Source of the DNA: Prochlorococcus sp. AG-418-G23
GTDB taxonomy: Bacteria > Cyanobacteriota > Cyanobacteriia > PCC-6307 > Cyanobiaceae
DNA: 42,943 nt
Direction of reading: 5' to 3'
Assembly (NCBI GenBank): GCA_003214195.1
Contig: QCLY01000009.1
Span: forward strand, 1-42,943
Of the stretch, positions 1 to 8,854 are shown piece by piece; position 1 is the stretch's first letter, and each line of letters starts with the position of its first letter. A program made the position numbers and the translations under genes. Under the pieces are notes generated by a model, which was given only the letters and a program-made list of their open reading frames with translations, had not been told where the DNA came from and searched no databases.

Positions 1-231
1 AATTTTCTCTTTTGCAGCAGGCCCAATAATGGCAGCCTCTGCACCATTTTCAATTGCCTCAATACAATATTTTCCTCCATCAACATTTAAACCAGGCATA
101 CCTAAAAATAAAGTTCCTTTTTGTACTTCTTTAGAGTTAAAAGAAATATTATTTATTTCATGATCGATTAAACCTAATGAAGGAATTATTCCTACCAAAT
201 CTAAAAGTTTATGTAATTTTATAGATCTCAT
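1..231 (-). CDS. murE: UDP-N-acetylmuramoyl-tripeptide synthetase MurE, N-terminal part (runs off window)
   Basis: Only the first 77 codons are in the window; the rest lies beyond base 1. MurE adds the third residue (meso-diaminopimelate in cyanobacteria) to UDP-MurNAc-L-Ala-D-Glu in the cytoplasm during peptidoglycan synthesis. The fragment has the MurE N-terminal substrate-binding layout: an NSKEV segment at about residue 30 (the family's D/N-S-R/K motif), then GTLFLGMPG and NVDGG, and an EAIENGAEAAI helix. The ATG at 231 is followed by MRSIKLHKLL. The next gene on the same strand starts downstream of a different promoter region, so co-transcription cannot be judged. Assignment to MurE rather than MurF rests on the N-terminal motif only. 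Confidence 0.8.
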   Translation of the reverse strand, partial: MRSIKLHKLLDLVGIIPSLGLIDHEINNISFNSKEVQKGTLFLGMPGLNVDGGKYCIEAIENGAEAAIIGPAAKEKI

Positions 232-239
232 ATGAAAAA

Positions 240-542
240 TTATTTCTCCAGAATGGTACTAATATTTTTTTGAAACCAATTCTTTAATTGATCATCTTTT
301 AATCTTGGAGAAATTCGAGGCAATTCTAAAATCTCCTCAGACCTAATTCCTTCAACAGCAATAACAGGTACTTCATAATCATATTTTTTATATTTATCTT
401 TATATAAATCGACCCTATCAATATCAATTTCTTTAAGCTCTTCCAGATTAGGGAATAACTCATTAAGATTTATTTTTGCCAGTTTATTTTTTAATGAATC
501 ACAAAGGCAACATCCCTGCCTAACAAAAATAAATATTTTCAT
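240..542 (-). CDS. Glutaredoxin/thioredoxin-like small protein (DUF836-type)
   Basis: A 100-residue protein with a thioredoxin fold signature. The redox motif C-C-L-C at residues 11-14 follows the first beta strand, and V-P-V at 58-60 supplies the usual cis-proline. The sequence fits the glutaredoxin-like DUF836 family, whose members are presumed thiol-disulfide oxidoreductases of unknown substrate. It lies 8 bp before murE on the same strand and 4 bp after yidD, so yidD, this gene and murE probably form one transcription unit. The physiological partner is unknown. Confidence 0.75.
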   Translation of the reverse strand: MKIFIFVRQGCCLCDSLKNKLAKINLNELFPNLEELKEIDIDRVDLYKDKYKKYDYEVPVIAVEGIRSEEILELPRISPRLKDDQLKNWFQKNISTILEK

Positions 543-546
543 TCAT

Positions 547-783
547 TTAGTCAGGCACAGGGTCACATCCACAGGGAGTTAAAGGATGACATCTGCTTAA
601 TCTTCTTAAAGTTAACCACCCTCCCTTCCAAGGACCATGTCTAGTAATTGCCTCATATCCATAAGAGCTGCAACTTGGAATAAATCTACATTTTGGTCCG
701 AAAAAAGGAGAAAACCACTTTTGATAGAACGAAATCATAAAAAGAAGTATAGAAGTAATTGATTTATTAATAGTTTTGAACAC
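547..783 (-). CDS. yidD: Membrane protein insertion efficiency factor YidD
   Basis: A 78-residue YidD-family protein. It is a small amphipathic, membrane-associated protein thought to assist YidC-dependent insertion of inner-membrane proteins. The hallmark block is present: FxPSCSSYGYEAI, then RHG..KGGW, RRLSRCHP and a C-terminal GCDPVPD. The first helix (residues 4-25) is hydrophobic. The start codon is GTG at 783, and the length is normal for the family. In many bacteria yidD sits by rnpA and rpmH. Here it precedes the thioredoxin-like gene and murE, and is divergent from rpsD. Confidence 0.92.
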   Translation of the reverse strand: MFKTINKSITSILLFMISFYQKWFSPFFGPKCRFIPSCSSYGYEAITRHGPWKGGWLTLRRLSRCHPLTPCGCDPVPD

Positions 784-877
784 TTTTATGATGTAAAATA
801 ATATTTTAGTAGTAATTAGTTTAATTGAATCTAATCAATTATCCATTTTATTGCAAATTTCTATTTAATTTTAAATT

Positions 878-1486
878 ATGTCAAGATACCGCGGCCCCAG
901 ATTAAGGGTTACGCGTCGCTTGGGAGAACTACCAGGTCTCACCAGGAAAGCTTCAAAGAAGTCTAATCCTCCAGGTCAGCACGGCCAAGCCCGTCGCAAG
1001 CGATCAGAATATGCTATTCGTCTAGAAGAAAAGCAGAAACTTAGGTTTAATTATGGAGTTTCTGAAAAACAACTAGTACGTTATGTAAAAAAAGCTAGAG
1101 CTCAAGAAGGATCTACAGGGACTAACCTACTAAGACTTTTAGAAAACAGACTTGATAATGTTTGTTTCAGACTAGGTTTTGGAGGTACCATTCCAGGCTC
1201 AAGACAATTAGTAAATCATGGCCATGTAACCGTTAATGGAAAGGTTCTTGATATTGCTGGTTATCAATGCAAATCAGGCGATGTAATTGGAATTAAAGAA
1301 AACAAAGCAAGCAAAAAACTTGTAGAAGGTAATATAGAATTCCCTGGTTTAGCAAATGTCCCACCTCATCTTGATTTAGACAAACCTAAATTAACGGGGA
1401 AAATAAATGGGAAATGCGATAGAGAGTGGGTGGCTCTTGAAATAAACGAACTACTAGTTGTTGAATATTATTCAAGAAAAGTTTAA
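878..1486 (+). CDS. rpsD: 30S ribosomal protein S4
   Basis: A 202-residue ribosomal protein S4, a primary 16S rRNA binder that nucleates assembly of the small-subunit body. The N-terminus [21 protein letters not shown] and the downstream [11 protein letters not shown] stretch are typical of cyanobacterial and plastid S4. The S4 RNA-binding domain spans about residues 92-155 ([11 protein letters not shown], then [14 protein letters not shown]). The C-terminus [11 protein letters not shown] is complete. GC content is clearly higher than in the neighbours, as expected of a strongly expressed gene. It stands alone, with a hairpin terminator downstream. Confidence 0.98.
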   Translation: MSRYRGPRLRVTRRLGELPGLTRKASKKSNPPGQHGQARRKRSEYAIRLEEKQKLRFNYGVSEKQLVRYVKKARAQEGSTGTNLLRLLENRLDNVCFRLGFGGTIPGSRQLVNHGHVTVNGKVLDIAGYQCKSGDVIGIKENKASKKLVEGNIEFPGLANVPPHLDLDKPKLTGKINGKCDREWVALEINELLVVEYYSRKV

Positions 1487-1506
1487 TACTACTTTTCTTT
1501 GGATTA

Positions 1507-1541
1507 TTAAATCTCTCATTAATTAAAAAGGAGAGATTTAA
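1507..1541 (+). terminator. Hairpin downstream of rpsD
   Basis: A perfect 11-bp inverted repeat (TTAAATCTCTC at 1507-1517 and GAGAGATTTAA at 1531-1541) with a 13-nt loop lies 20 bp after the rpsD stop. It is followed by a T-rich but interrupted tract. It is probably the rpsD terminator and lies just before the next start at 1565. Confidence 0.6.
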
Positions 1542-1564
1542 TTTAATTCTTATTTTTAAAAATA

Positions 1565-2728
1565 ATGGGAAATAAGGAAAATAATATAAAAAAACCAGGT
1601 TTTAAGACCTTATCTATTCACCATGGGGAAACATTCGCAGAAAAAACCGGATGCGTTATGCCTCCTATTTTTTCTACATCTACTTTCAAACATGGAAATA
1701 AAGATAATTTCGACTACACAAGATCAGGTAATCCAAACTTTAGAATTCTGGAAAGCGTCCTTAAATCAATAGAAGATTCAAAATACTGTACAGTTTTTGG
1801 ATCTGGAATTAGCGCGGTAACTGCAATTTCATCAACACTAAAATCAGGTGACAAGATACTCTGCGAGTCAAATCTCTATGGTTGTACAGTGAGGATGTTC
1901 GAAAAAGTTTTCAAGAAATTTGGACTAGAAGTTTTATACACAGATTTTACAAACGAAAATAATATCCAAAAGATTTCACACTTCAAGCCAACCTTGATAT
2001 GGCTAGAAAGTCCAACTAATCCACTTTTGAAGGTACTTGATATTAAGGCGATTTGTGATGAAGCGAATAAACTACAAATCCCAGTAGTTGTGGACAACAC
2101 CTTTTCAACAGCACTTATTCAAAAACCATTAGACCTTGGTGCAACACTATCACTCGTAAGCACAACAAAATTCATTAATGGACATAGTGATGCACTTGGA
2201 GGAGCAGTACTGACAAATAATGAGGTATGGAATAGTAAGATGCTTTTCTCTCAAAAAGCTCTAGGGCTTCAACCATCTCCTTTTGATAGTTGGCTCATTA
2301 CGAGAGGAGTAAAAACTCTTCCTTTAAGAATCGAACAACAAACGCAAAGTGCAAAATTCATTTCTGAAGAATTAGACAATCATAAAATAATTAGTAAAGT
2401 AATTTATCCTTTTAATCAAAAACATCCGCAATTTAATTTAGCAAAATCGCAAATGAGATCTGGAGGTTCGATGATCACCATAAAATTAAATTTAAATAAA
2501 GAGAATACTTTTAAATTTTGCAAATCTCTCAAATATTTCTCGCTAGCAGAAAGCCTTGGAGGAGTTGAAAGTTTAATTTGTCACCCAACAACAATGACTC
2601 ATGCTTCTGTTGATGATGAAACAAAAAATCTTTTAGGGATAGATGATGCTCTTGTCAGATTATCGATTGGATGTGAAGAAACAAACGATTTAATCTCAGA
2701 CATATTATTTGCTTTAAATAAATTCTGA
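1565..2728 (+). CDS. Trans-sulfuration PLP enzyme (cystathionine gamma-synthase/beta-lyase family)
   Basis: A 387-residue Cys/Met-metabolism PLP-dependent enzyme of fold type I. Members form or cleave cystathionine between cysteine and homocysteine in the cytoplasm. Visible marks are SIHHGE near the N-terminus, a Y-T-R-S-G-NP motif near residue 55, the VVDNTFST segment near residue 178, and the PLP Schiff-base lysine K202 in STTKFINGHSD. The C-terminal SLGGVESLICHP and VRLSIGCE are standard. The length is normal. The next gene, a longer relative, starts 3 bp after the stop. One of the pair probably makes cystathionine and the other cleaves it; sequence alone does not tell me which. Confidence 0.85.
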   Translation: MGNKENNIKKPGFKTLSIHHGETFAEKTGCVMPPIFSTSTFKHGNKDNFDYTRSGNPNFRILESVLKSIEDSKYCTVFGSGISAVTAISSTLKSGDKILCESNLYGCTVRMFEKVFKKFGLEVLYTDFTNENNIQKISHFKPTLIWLESPTNPLLKVLDIKAICDEANKLQIPVVVDNTFSTALIQKPLDLGATLSLVSTTKFINGHSDALGGAVLTNNEVWNSKMLFSQKALGLQPSPFDSWLITRGVKTLPLRIEQQTQSAKFISEELDNHKIISKVIYPFNQKHPQFNLAKSQMRSGGSMITIKLNLNKENTFKFCKSLKYFSLAESLGGVESLICHPTTMTHASVDDETKNLLGIDDALVRLSIGCEETNDLISDILFALNKF

Positions 2729-2731
2729 AAA

Positions 2732-4201
2732 TTGAGAGATTTACTTAAAAACCCTATATGGAAAAATTTAGAGTTGGGATATTCTATTCCTGATAGTATT
2801 CATGCTGTTTCTGTAGCATTACCAACTTGGAATGCTGTAATAAATTACGAGGAAAAAAATCAAGAATGCATGAATTTATTGAAGTCCATTTACCCAAGAT
2901 TCGGGCTAAACCCCATAGTGAAAAAATTATGTGAAAAAGTAAAAAAGGAAAATTACTATAACAATAAAAGTATCTGGCCATATCCAAATGAAAGCATAGC
3001 TTTTAAAGCAAAAAAATACATTGATAGAAATACTTCTGAACAATTATCATTCATAGAAAAAAGAGATAATTTAGCTTTCTTAATAACTGAAAAAGAAGGA
3101 AGTATTTATGCGAAATCTTTTTGGCAACATACTGGTCTTGGCGTATCTTCAAGGACGGCTGCTATAGAACTAGGTCTCGAAGATTGCCCTCCAAAATCTT
3201 ACGTAAATGAATGTTCTCAAAGAATAAAAAATAGAATTTCTAAATCTACAAAAATTAACTCTAATGATATTCACTTAACTTCATCTGGAATGTCTGCATT
3301 GCATACATCATTAGAAATCATATATAAATTATTTCCAGCCAAACCAACACTCCAAATTGGTTTTCCATATGTAGATGTACTTAAATTACCAATGAATATC
3401 TTTCATGGAGCCAAGTTAATTACAGAAGAAAATTGCGAGGATATTGAATTTGAAATCAAAAGCATAAATCCATCAGCATTAATTATTGAACTACCCAGTA
3501 ATCCTATGCTCAAATGTGTAAACATTAAAAAAATTTCAAAAATAGCAAAAAAGTTAAATATTCCCTTAATTGTTGACGATACAATTGGTTCAAATTTAAA
3601 TATAAATTCCCTAGAACATGCAGATATAGTTTTTACATCACTTACAAAAATTTTTTCAGGTAGTGGTGATATTCTTGCCGGATCATTAATACTAAATCCA
3701 AAAAGCAAATGGATTGATCAATTTAGAAATGCATTAAACAAGATTAATCTTCCAACACTTTCTGATGGAGATACAGTTTATCTAGAGAAAGTTAGTAGAG
3801 ATGTAAATCAAAGAGTTTTTGAACAAAATAAAGCATGTTTAGAATTAAAAAAAAGATTAGAGACCCATAGCGAGATTAAAAATATTTTCCATCCTGAAAA
3901 TTGTCCAAATTTTAATTCTTTACTTACTTCTGATGGAGGATACGGCTGCTTATTATCATTTGAATTAAATGGAGGGTTAAACAAAGCTAAGAAATTTTAT
4001 GATTCTCTACAAGTATCTAAAGGACCTAGTTTAGGTACAAAATTTACTCTAGTTTGTCCTTATGTTTTACTAGCTCATTATGACGAGTTGGATTGGGCTG
4101 AGAGTTTTGGTATACCCTCGCACCTTATTAGAGTATCAGTTGGATTAGAAGACCAAGATCAATTATGGAAAAGCTTTTCTGAAGCACTAAATAATTTCTA
4201 A
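2732..4201 (+). CDS. metB: Cystathionine gamma-synthase-like PLP enzyme, long N-terminal form
   Basis: A 489-residue relative of the preceding gene. It has an extra N-terminal segment of roughly 130-150 residues and a divergent catalytic domain. The PLP lysine is K306 in TSLTKIFSGSGD, preceded by LIVDDTIGSN at about 280. The C-terminus ends with LIRVSVGLEDQ. The extended N-terminus recalls the long cystathionine gamma-synthases of plants and fungi, so metB is the likelier name, with moderate certainty. The start is TTG at 2732, 3 bp after the previous stop. No in-frame ATG lies nearby, so translation is probably coupled. With cysK downstream, this makes a sulfur amino-acid gene group. Confidence 0.75.
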   Translation: MRDLLKNPIWKNLELGYSIPDSIHAVSVALPTWNAVINYEEKNQECMNLLKSIYPRFGLNPIVKKLCEKVKKENYYNNKSIWPYPNESIAFKAKKYIDRNTSEQLSFIEKRDNLAFLITEKEGSIYAKSFWQHTGLGVSSRTAAIELGLEDCPPKSYVNECSQRIKNRISKSTKINSNDIHLTSSGMSALHTSLEIIYKLFPAKPTLQIGFPYVDVLKLPMNIFHGAKLITEENCEDIEFEIKSINPSALIIELPSNPMLKCVNIKKISKIAKKLNIPLIVDDTIGSNLNINSLEHADIVFTSLTKIFSGSGDILAGSLILNPKSKWIDQFRNALNKINLPTLSDGDTVYLEKVSRDVNQRVFEQNKACLELKKRLETHSEIKNIFHPENCPNFNSLLTSDGGYGCLLSFELNGGLNKAKKFYDSLQVSKGPSLGTKFTLVCPYVLLAHYDELDWAESFGIPSHLIRVSVGLEDQDQLWKSFSEALNNF

Positions 4202-4286
4202 ATTCCTAGTATTTACCGTATACAAACTTATATACTCTTTTTCTGAATAATAGTTAATATTAAAGTATATTTTCTCAATAATATAA

Positions 4287-5273
4287 ATGGCAAAAATCTA
4301 TGAGGACAATAGTTTTGCTATTGGAAACACTCCATTAGTAAAATTAAAATCAGTTACTAAAAACGCGAAAGCTACAGTACTTGCAAAAATTGAAGGCAGA
4401 AACCCTGCTTACAGTGTCAAATGTAGGATTGGCGCAAACATGATCTGGGATGCAGAGAAAAGTGGGAAGCTTACAAAAGACAAAACTATTGTTGAGCCAA
4501 CTTCCGGCAATACAGGTATTGCTCTAGCTTTTACTGCTTCAGCAAGAGGTTATAAACTCATCCTTACAATGCCAGAATCCATGTCAATTGAAAGAAGAAG
4601 GGTTATGGCAGTGTTGGGGGCTGAAATTGTTTTAACAGAAGCATCTAAAGGTATGCCTGGAGCAATAGCTAAGGCTAAAGAAATTGCTCAAAGTAATCCT
4701 TCTCAATATTTCATGCCAGGTCAATTTGATAATCCAGCAAACCCTGAAATTCATTTCAAAACTACTGGACCAGAAATCTGGGATGATTGCGATGGTGAAA
4801 TTGATGTCTTAGTTGCAGGGGTTGGAACTGGCGGCACAATTACAGGAGTTTCAAGATATATTAAGCAAGAAAAGGGCAAAAATATTACTTCTGTAGCTGT
4901 AGAACCATCACACAGTCCTGTTATTACACAGACAATGAATGGAGAAGAAGTTAAATCTGGACCACATAAAATTCAAGGAATTGGAGCAGGATTTATTCCT
5001 AAGAACCTTGATTTATCAATTGTTGATAAGGTTGAACAGGTGACAAATGACGAGTCAATCGAGATGGCTCTTAGATTAGCAAAAGAAGAAGGTTTATTAG
5101 TCGGAATATCTTGTGGAGCTGCTGCTGCTGCTGCTGTTAGATTAGCTGAACAAGCTGAATATGCGGGGAAAACTATTGTAGTTGTTCTACCTGATTTAGC
5201 AGAGAGATATTTATCATCAATTATGTTTACTGAAGTTCCAAGCGGAATCATTCAAGAACCAGTCAAAGCCTAA
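4287..5273 (+). CDS. cysK: Cysteine synthase (O-acetylserine sulfhydrylase)
   Basis: A 328-residue fold-type-II PLP enzyme that makes L-cysteine from O-acetylserine and sulfide. The PLP lysine is K45 in NPAYSVK, and the substrate-binding PTSGNTG loop starts near residue 71. The [10 protein letters not shown] phosphate-binding loop lies near 176 and [10 protein letters not shown] near 272. The family motif usually reads N-P-S-x-S-V-K, so A41 and Y42 vary slightly from it. The length is normal. A run of six GCT codons (5118-5135) encodes consecutive alanines in the second conserved loop. The gene has its own 85-bp upstream region and converges on queA with a 2-bp gap. Confidence 0.95.
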   Translation: MAKIYEDNSFAIGNTPLVKLKSVTKNAKATVLAKIEGRNPAYSVKCRIGANMIWDAEKSGKLTKDKTIVEPTSGNTGIALAFTASARGYKLILTMPESMSIERRRVMAVLGAEIVLTEASKGMPGAIAKAKEIAQSNPSQYFMPGQFDNPANPEIHFKTTGPEIWDDCDGEIDVLVAGVGTGGTITGVSRYIKQEKGKNITSVAVEPSHSPVITQTMNGEEVKSGPHKIQGIGAGFIPKNLDLSIVDKVEQVTNDESIEMALRLAKEEGLLVGISCGAAAAAAVRLAEQAEYAGKTIVVVLPDLAERYLSSIMFTEVPSGIIQEPVKA

Positions 5274-5275
5274 AT

Positions 5276-6400
5276 CTATTTTTTCTCCAGTAATGCATCT
5301 GGTGAAATATACATAGCATCGCCATAAGAGAAAAATCTGTATTTTTCTTTTATGGCTTTTTTATACAAATCCAATAATCTCTCTCTACCAATCATTGCAC
5401 TTACTAATAGTAATAATGAACTTTTAGGAAGATGAAAATTAGTTAATAATCCATCAACTACCTTAAATTTATAACCTGGCTTAATTACTAAATCCACATA
5501 TTTCGCTATGGGAATGTAGTCATTAATTTCGGAAGAATAACAACTTTCAAGAGCTCTCACGCTAGTTGTCCCAATAGCAATTATTCTTCTATCTGTTTTC
5601 TTTATTTTTTTTATTTCCTCTACCACTTCCTTATTAACACTTACCCATTCTTTATGAAGTTTTAAGTCACTTAGATCTTCTTGATCAATTGGTTTGAATG
5701 TTCCATAGCCCACATGCAAAGTTATCGGTAAAATTATTACTCCTTTTTTTTTTAGATTGGAAATAAGATTTTTGCTTAAGTGTAAACCAGCAGTTGGTGC
5801 AGCAACTGCCCCCGGATTCGTTGCATACTCAGTTTGATAACTTTTCTCATGAAAAGATTCTTCTTCGGTATTTTTTATATAAGGCGGGAGAGGGATTTCC
5901 CCGTATTTATCAAGAAGCTCATTCATTGAATTGAGATCAGTTATATTTTCAGGAAATTTAATAAATCTCCCTCCAGTTTCTTCATCAACCCCATCAACCA
6001 TCAAATTTATATCTTGTGCAGAAGGAGATTTTAATATTATTTTTCTATTTATTTTTAACTTTTTCGCTGGCTTTGCCAAACATAACCAAACACATTCATG
6101 GGATCTTTCTAAGACTAATAATTCGACTAATGTCCCTTTTTCTAATTCAACCTTTAACCTAGCTTTCATTACCTTAGTATTGTTAACAACTACAAGATCG
6201 CCTTCTCTAAATTCATCTAAAAGATTCTTGGTAAATTTATTGGTTAAGCAGTTTTCTTCTAAAATACTATTTCTAACTATCATCAATCTTGATTCATGCC
6301 TAATTGCAGAAGGTTTACTAGCAATTAATGAAGGATCAAGTAAATAATCATAAGATTCAAGCTTATAATCTCTTTCGTCTTTATTAATTTGAGAGATCAA
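5276..6400 (-). CDS. queA: S-adenosylmethionine:tRNA ribosyltransferase-isomerase
   Basis: A 374-residue QueA. It transfers and isomerises the ribosyl part of SAM onto 7-aminomethyl-7-deazaguanine in tRNA, making epoxyqueuosine at the wobble position of GUN-anticodon tRNAs. Family marks are YDYLLDPSLIA near the N-terminus, DLVVVNNTKV, PTAGLHL (about residue 204), HVGYGTF (about 228), GTTSVRALES and the C-terminal LLTNFHLPKSSLLLLVSA. The length is normal. It starts 6 bp after the pdhC stop, so it is probably co-transcribed with pdhC. tRNA-Tyr, one of its natural substrates, is also in the window. Confidence 0.96.
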   Translation of the reverse strand: MISQINKDERDYKLESYDYLLDPSLIASKPSAIRHESRLMIVRNSILEENCLTNKFTKNLLDEFREGDLVVVNNTKVMKARLKVELEKGTLVELLVLERSHECVWLCLAKPAKKLKINRKIILKSPSAQDINLMVDGVDEETGGRFIKFPENITDLNSMNELLDKYGEIPLPPYIKNTEEESFHEKSYQTEYATNPGAVAAPTAGLHLSKNLISNLKKKGVIILPITLHVGYGTFKPIDQEDLSDLKLHKEWVSVNKEVVEEIKKIKKTDRRIIAIGTTSVRALESCYSSEINDYIPIAKYVDLVIKPGYKFKVVDGLLTNFHLPKSSLLLLVSAMIGRERLLDLYKKAIKEKYRFFSYGDAMYISPDALLEKK

Positions 6401-6406
6401 TGAAAT

Positions 6407-7774
6407 TTAAGATACAAGTGTCTCTGGCTCATTTTCAATCAGGTTAGCCAAGTCTTTCAAGAATGAAGCACCATCAGCTCCATAGATCACTCTGTGATCA
6501 GCTGTAAGATTTACTTGCATTATTTTTTTAACAGATATTGAACCATCACTATTAGCTACAACAGTTGGTTTCGATGATGCTATCGCTAAGATTGCACCGG
6601 TCCCTGGGGGTAGTATTGCATCAAATCTATCAACACCAAACATTCCAAGGTTAGATAAGGTAAATGTTCCCGTTGAGTATTCATCTGGTTCTAATTGTTT
6701 TGATCTCGATCTTTTTACGAGATCTTTCCATTCCCTAGATAATTCAAATAAATCAGTATTGCATGGTTCTTTTAATACTGGAGTTATTAGTCCCCCATCT
6801 TCCATCGCTACAGCTACAGCAATATTTATATTTTCTGGATAAGAAATTCCATTTTCTGAAAAGCTTGAGTTGACTTGAGGATGTTTCTTTAGTGTCTTTG
6901 AAACTGCCTTTACAAGCAAAGCAGTCATAGTCACTCCGTTCTGTTTTACCTTTTTGTAGAAATTATCTAATTTATCTGTATTGATAGAGTAACCCACCCT
7001 AAAACATGGAACATCCAAACTAGATTCCATATTTTTATTTACCGCTTTTTGAAGAGTATTAAATTGAACTGTTTCTCCAGGATTACCAAAACTATTTCCT
7101 GAAGTTTCTGGTTTACTTTCAACTCCCAAATTTGGACCAGGAATACCTGCAGGAGAACCACCTTCTCCTACCCATGGTATAGAAACAGGTTGGCCATTAG
7201 CTTTTAAAACATCATCGGCTTGAATTCTTCCGTGAGGGCCAGATCCATGAACCTTTGCTAAATCAACACCCATTTGAGAGGCTAGTTTTTTAGCTCTTGG
7301 AGATGCAATTATCCTCGAAGAAACATTACTTGTTGCGGCATTAATTTGATCTACATTAAGAGATGGGACAGGCTTTTCACTCTTTGAGACAACTTCTTCA
7401 GCTTCTTTCTTGATATTTTGAGTCTGGACTACTGGTTTTTCTTCAGTTTTATTGCTTACCAATTCAAGTTGGTCTGAAGTTGAGACTTCGGGTTGATTTC
7501 CCTTCTTTTGTTCTTGGACAGAAGCTATCTCATCCTCATTTTCTACAATGAGACCGATAGTTTCTCCAACAGGTGCAGTGCTGCCGGCAGGCATTAAAAC
7601 TGCTGCAAGATATCCATCTTGAAAAGATTCAACATCCATATCTGCCTTATCAGATTCAACAACCAAGACAGATTCTCCTCTTTCAACCTTATCTCCCGGA
7701 TTTTTCAACCATTCCACAATCTTGCCCTCCGTCATAGTAGAACTCAAGGCAGGCATAAATATTTCGTGAGACAT
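6407..7774 (-). CDS. pdhC: Dihydrolipoamide acetyltransferase, E2 of pyruvate dehydrogenase
   Basis: A 455-residue E2 core protein that passes acetyl groups from E1-bound lipoate to CoA. One lipoyl domain (residues 1-78) carries the lipoylation site K43 in VESDKADMD. A Glu/Lys/Pro-rich linker (about 80-150) leads to the peripheral-subunit-binding domain (about 155-190: ASPRAKKLA, then GSGPHGRIQADDV). A second flexible linker precedes the catalytic acyltransferase domain (about 230-455), with ADHRVIYGADGA near the end. It probably heads an operon with queA. lipB, which supplies octanoyl groups for E2 lipoylation, lies 3.8 kb away. The first six codons recur about 1.1 kb upstream as part of a diverged direct repeat. 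Confidence 0.96.
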   Translation of the reverse strand: MSHEIFMPALSSTMTEGKIVEWLKNPGDKVERGESVLVVESDKADMDVESFQDGYLAAVLMPAGSTAPVGETIGLIVENEDEIASVQEQKKGNQPEVSTSDQLELVSNKTEEKPVVQTQNIKKEAEEVVSKSEKPVPSLNVDQINAATSNVSSRIIASPRAKKLASQMGVDLAKVHGSGPHGRIQADDVLKANGQPVSIPWVGEGGSPAGIPGPNLGVESKPETSGNSFGNPGETVQFNTLQKAVNKNMESSLDVPCFRVGYSINTDKLDNFYKKVKQNGVTMTALLVKAVSKTLKKHPQVNSSFSENGISYPENINIAVAVAMEDGGLITPVLKEPCNTDLFELSREWKDLVKRSRSKQLEPDEYSTGTFTLSNLGMFGVDRFDAILPPGTGAILAIASSKPTVVANSDGSISVKKIMQVNLTADHRVIYGADGASFLKDLANLIENEPETLVS

Positions 7775-7828
7775 AGCAGGTTAGTATTTGCAATGGTTTT
7801 GGACGAGGTGTCTACAAAAGTGTCTACA
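7759..7828. repeat. Direct repeat copy A: pdhC start plus about 50 bp upstream
   Basis: The segment starts with aatatttcgtgagacatag (7759-7777), the complement of the pdhC start codons, and runs upstream to a paired GTGTCTAC motif. It matches 8855-8923 over its whole length, by eye at roughly three of four positions, with the first 19 nt identical. Weaker similarity, ending in a shared taagaaagtaataa, may extend the repeat by another 90 bp. The spacing between copies is 1,096 bp. Confidence 0.85.
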
Positions 7829-8052
7829 CTCTTTGACGTTTACCACTCTTGCCCTTTCTAATTTGATTATACAAAAGTATGTAACCTACGGAAACTGTGG
7901 AAGATTAAGAAAGTAATAAATAGGATATAGAGTTACAGGTGGATTAGAGCATGTACTTAAAGTATTAATTACTAATTATTTTTAATTGACAGGGGATATA
8001 AAATTAATTGAAAGATAATTGAATTAATTTAGAAAATTCTGATATTAGATTT

Positions 8053-8670
8053 ATGGAAGGGAGTGTTTACGTTCTAACTAATCCAGCAATGCCAAATATG
8101 GTAAAGATTGGGAAGACTACAAGAAATGTAGAACTTAGACTTGCTGATCTCTATTCAACTGGAGTACCTTTACCTTTTGAATGCGAATATGCTGCAAAAG
8201 TGAAAGATGTAGATAAGACAGAAAAAGCATTCCATACCGCATTTTCACCGAATAGAGTTAATCCCAAAAGAGAGTTTTTTAATATTGATCCAGAGCAAGC
8301 AATAGCAGTCTTAGAATTAATGGCAATAGAAGATGTTACTCCAACAATTCAAAAAGAAGCAGAAAGTGTAGATGTGGAAGCAAATATATCCTCTGAGAAA
8401 TTCAAACAAAAAAATAGACCGAATATGAATTTTATTGAGATGGGTTTGGAAATAGGAGAAATATTAACCTTCGAAAGAGATCAAATTGAATGTTCAATTT
8501 ATTCTCAAAACAAAGTGAAATACCTCGATGAGATTTACTCACTTACTGGTTTAACCAAAAAATTACTTGGAGAAGTTGGAAATCGTAGAACAAGAAGAGG
8601 AACTAAATGGTGGTTTTATAAAGGTAAAAATCTTGTGGATATTTATAACGAAACTTACTCGTTTGAGTAG
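8053..8670 (+). CDS. T5orf172/MUG113 (GIY-YIG-like) domain protein
   Basis: A 205-residue protein. Residues 4-95 match the T5orf172 domain, a GIY-YIG-superfamily branch common in phages and mobile elements: GSVYVLTNPAMP, MVKIGKT, R...L, STGVPLPFE, and an EKAFHTAF motif followed by REFFNI. A hydrophilic linker (about 98-130) leads to a C-terminal domain (about 135-205) with LTGLTKKLLG and WWFYKGKNL. That domain looks like the RAMA/DUF4357-type modules often joined to GIY-YIG nucleases; this is an inference from pattern only. The true role is unknown. The gene lies alone between the two copies of the pdhC-start repeat, which suggests it is cargo of an inserted element. Confidence 0.75.
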   Translation: MEGSVYVLTNPAMPNMVKIGKTTRNVELRLADLYSTGVPLPFECEYAAKVKDVDKTEKAFHTAFSPNRVNPKREFFNIDPEQAIAVLELMAIEDVTPTIQKEAESVDVEANISSEKFKQKNRPNMNFIEMGLEIGEILTFERDQIECSIYSQNKVKYLDEIYSLTGLTKKLLGEVGNRRTRRGTKWWFYKGKNLVDIYNETYSFE

Positions 8671-8854
8671 ATCAGAAATTTAATTATATGAGCAAGTGGT
8701 TATGGTTGATTACTCGTAATTACACATGAGAAATATCTACTTCTCTGTCTATTTGAGAAAACAAGACTTTAGATTATAACTGGAATTATGATTGTTATTC
8801 TTTAGTGTCTAAATGGTGTCTAAAGACCAGATATCTTAATTTAAGTAAATTCTC
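8671..8854. other. Non-coding stretch with paired GTGTCTA motif
   Basis: Together with the following repeat copy, more than 400 bp here lack a convincing gene. At 8805-8822 the heptamer GTGTCTA occurs twice at an 11-bp period, echoing the GTGTCTAC pairs at 7808-7827 and 8905-8923 (12-bp period). Such arrays resemble recombinase arm or core binding sites. A 13-codon ORF at 8688 is too short to support. Confidence 0.5.

Noticed and set aside
5118-5135. Six consecutive GCT codons in cysK, as a possible microsatellite
   Set aside because: They encode the alanine run that follows the conserved GISCGAA loop of cysteine synthases. The run is short and in frame, so no separate repeat feature is justified.
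8688-8729. 13-codon ORF (MSKWLWLITRNYT) after the T5orf172 gene
   Set aside because: Too short, with no ribosome site or overlap to support it.
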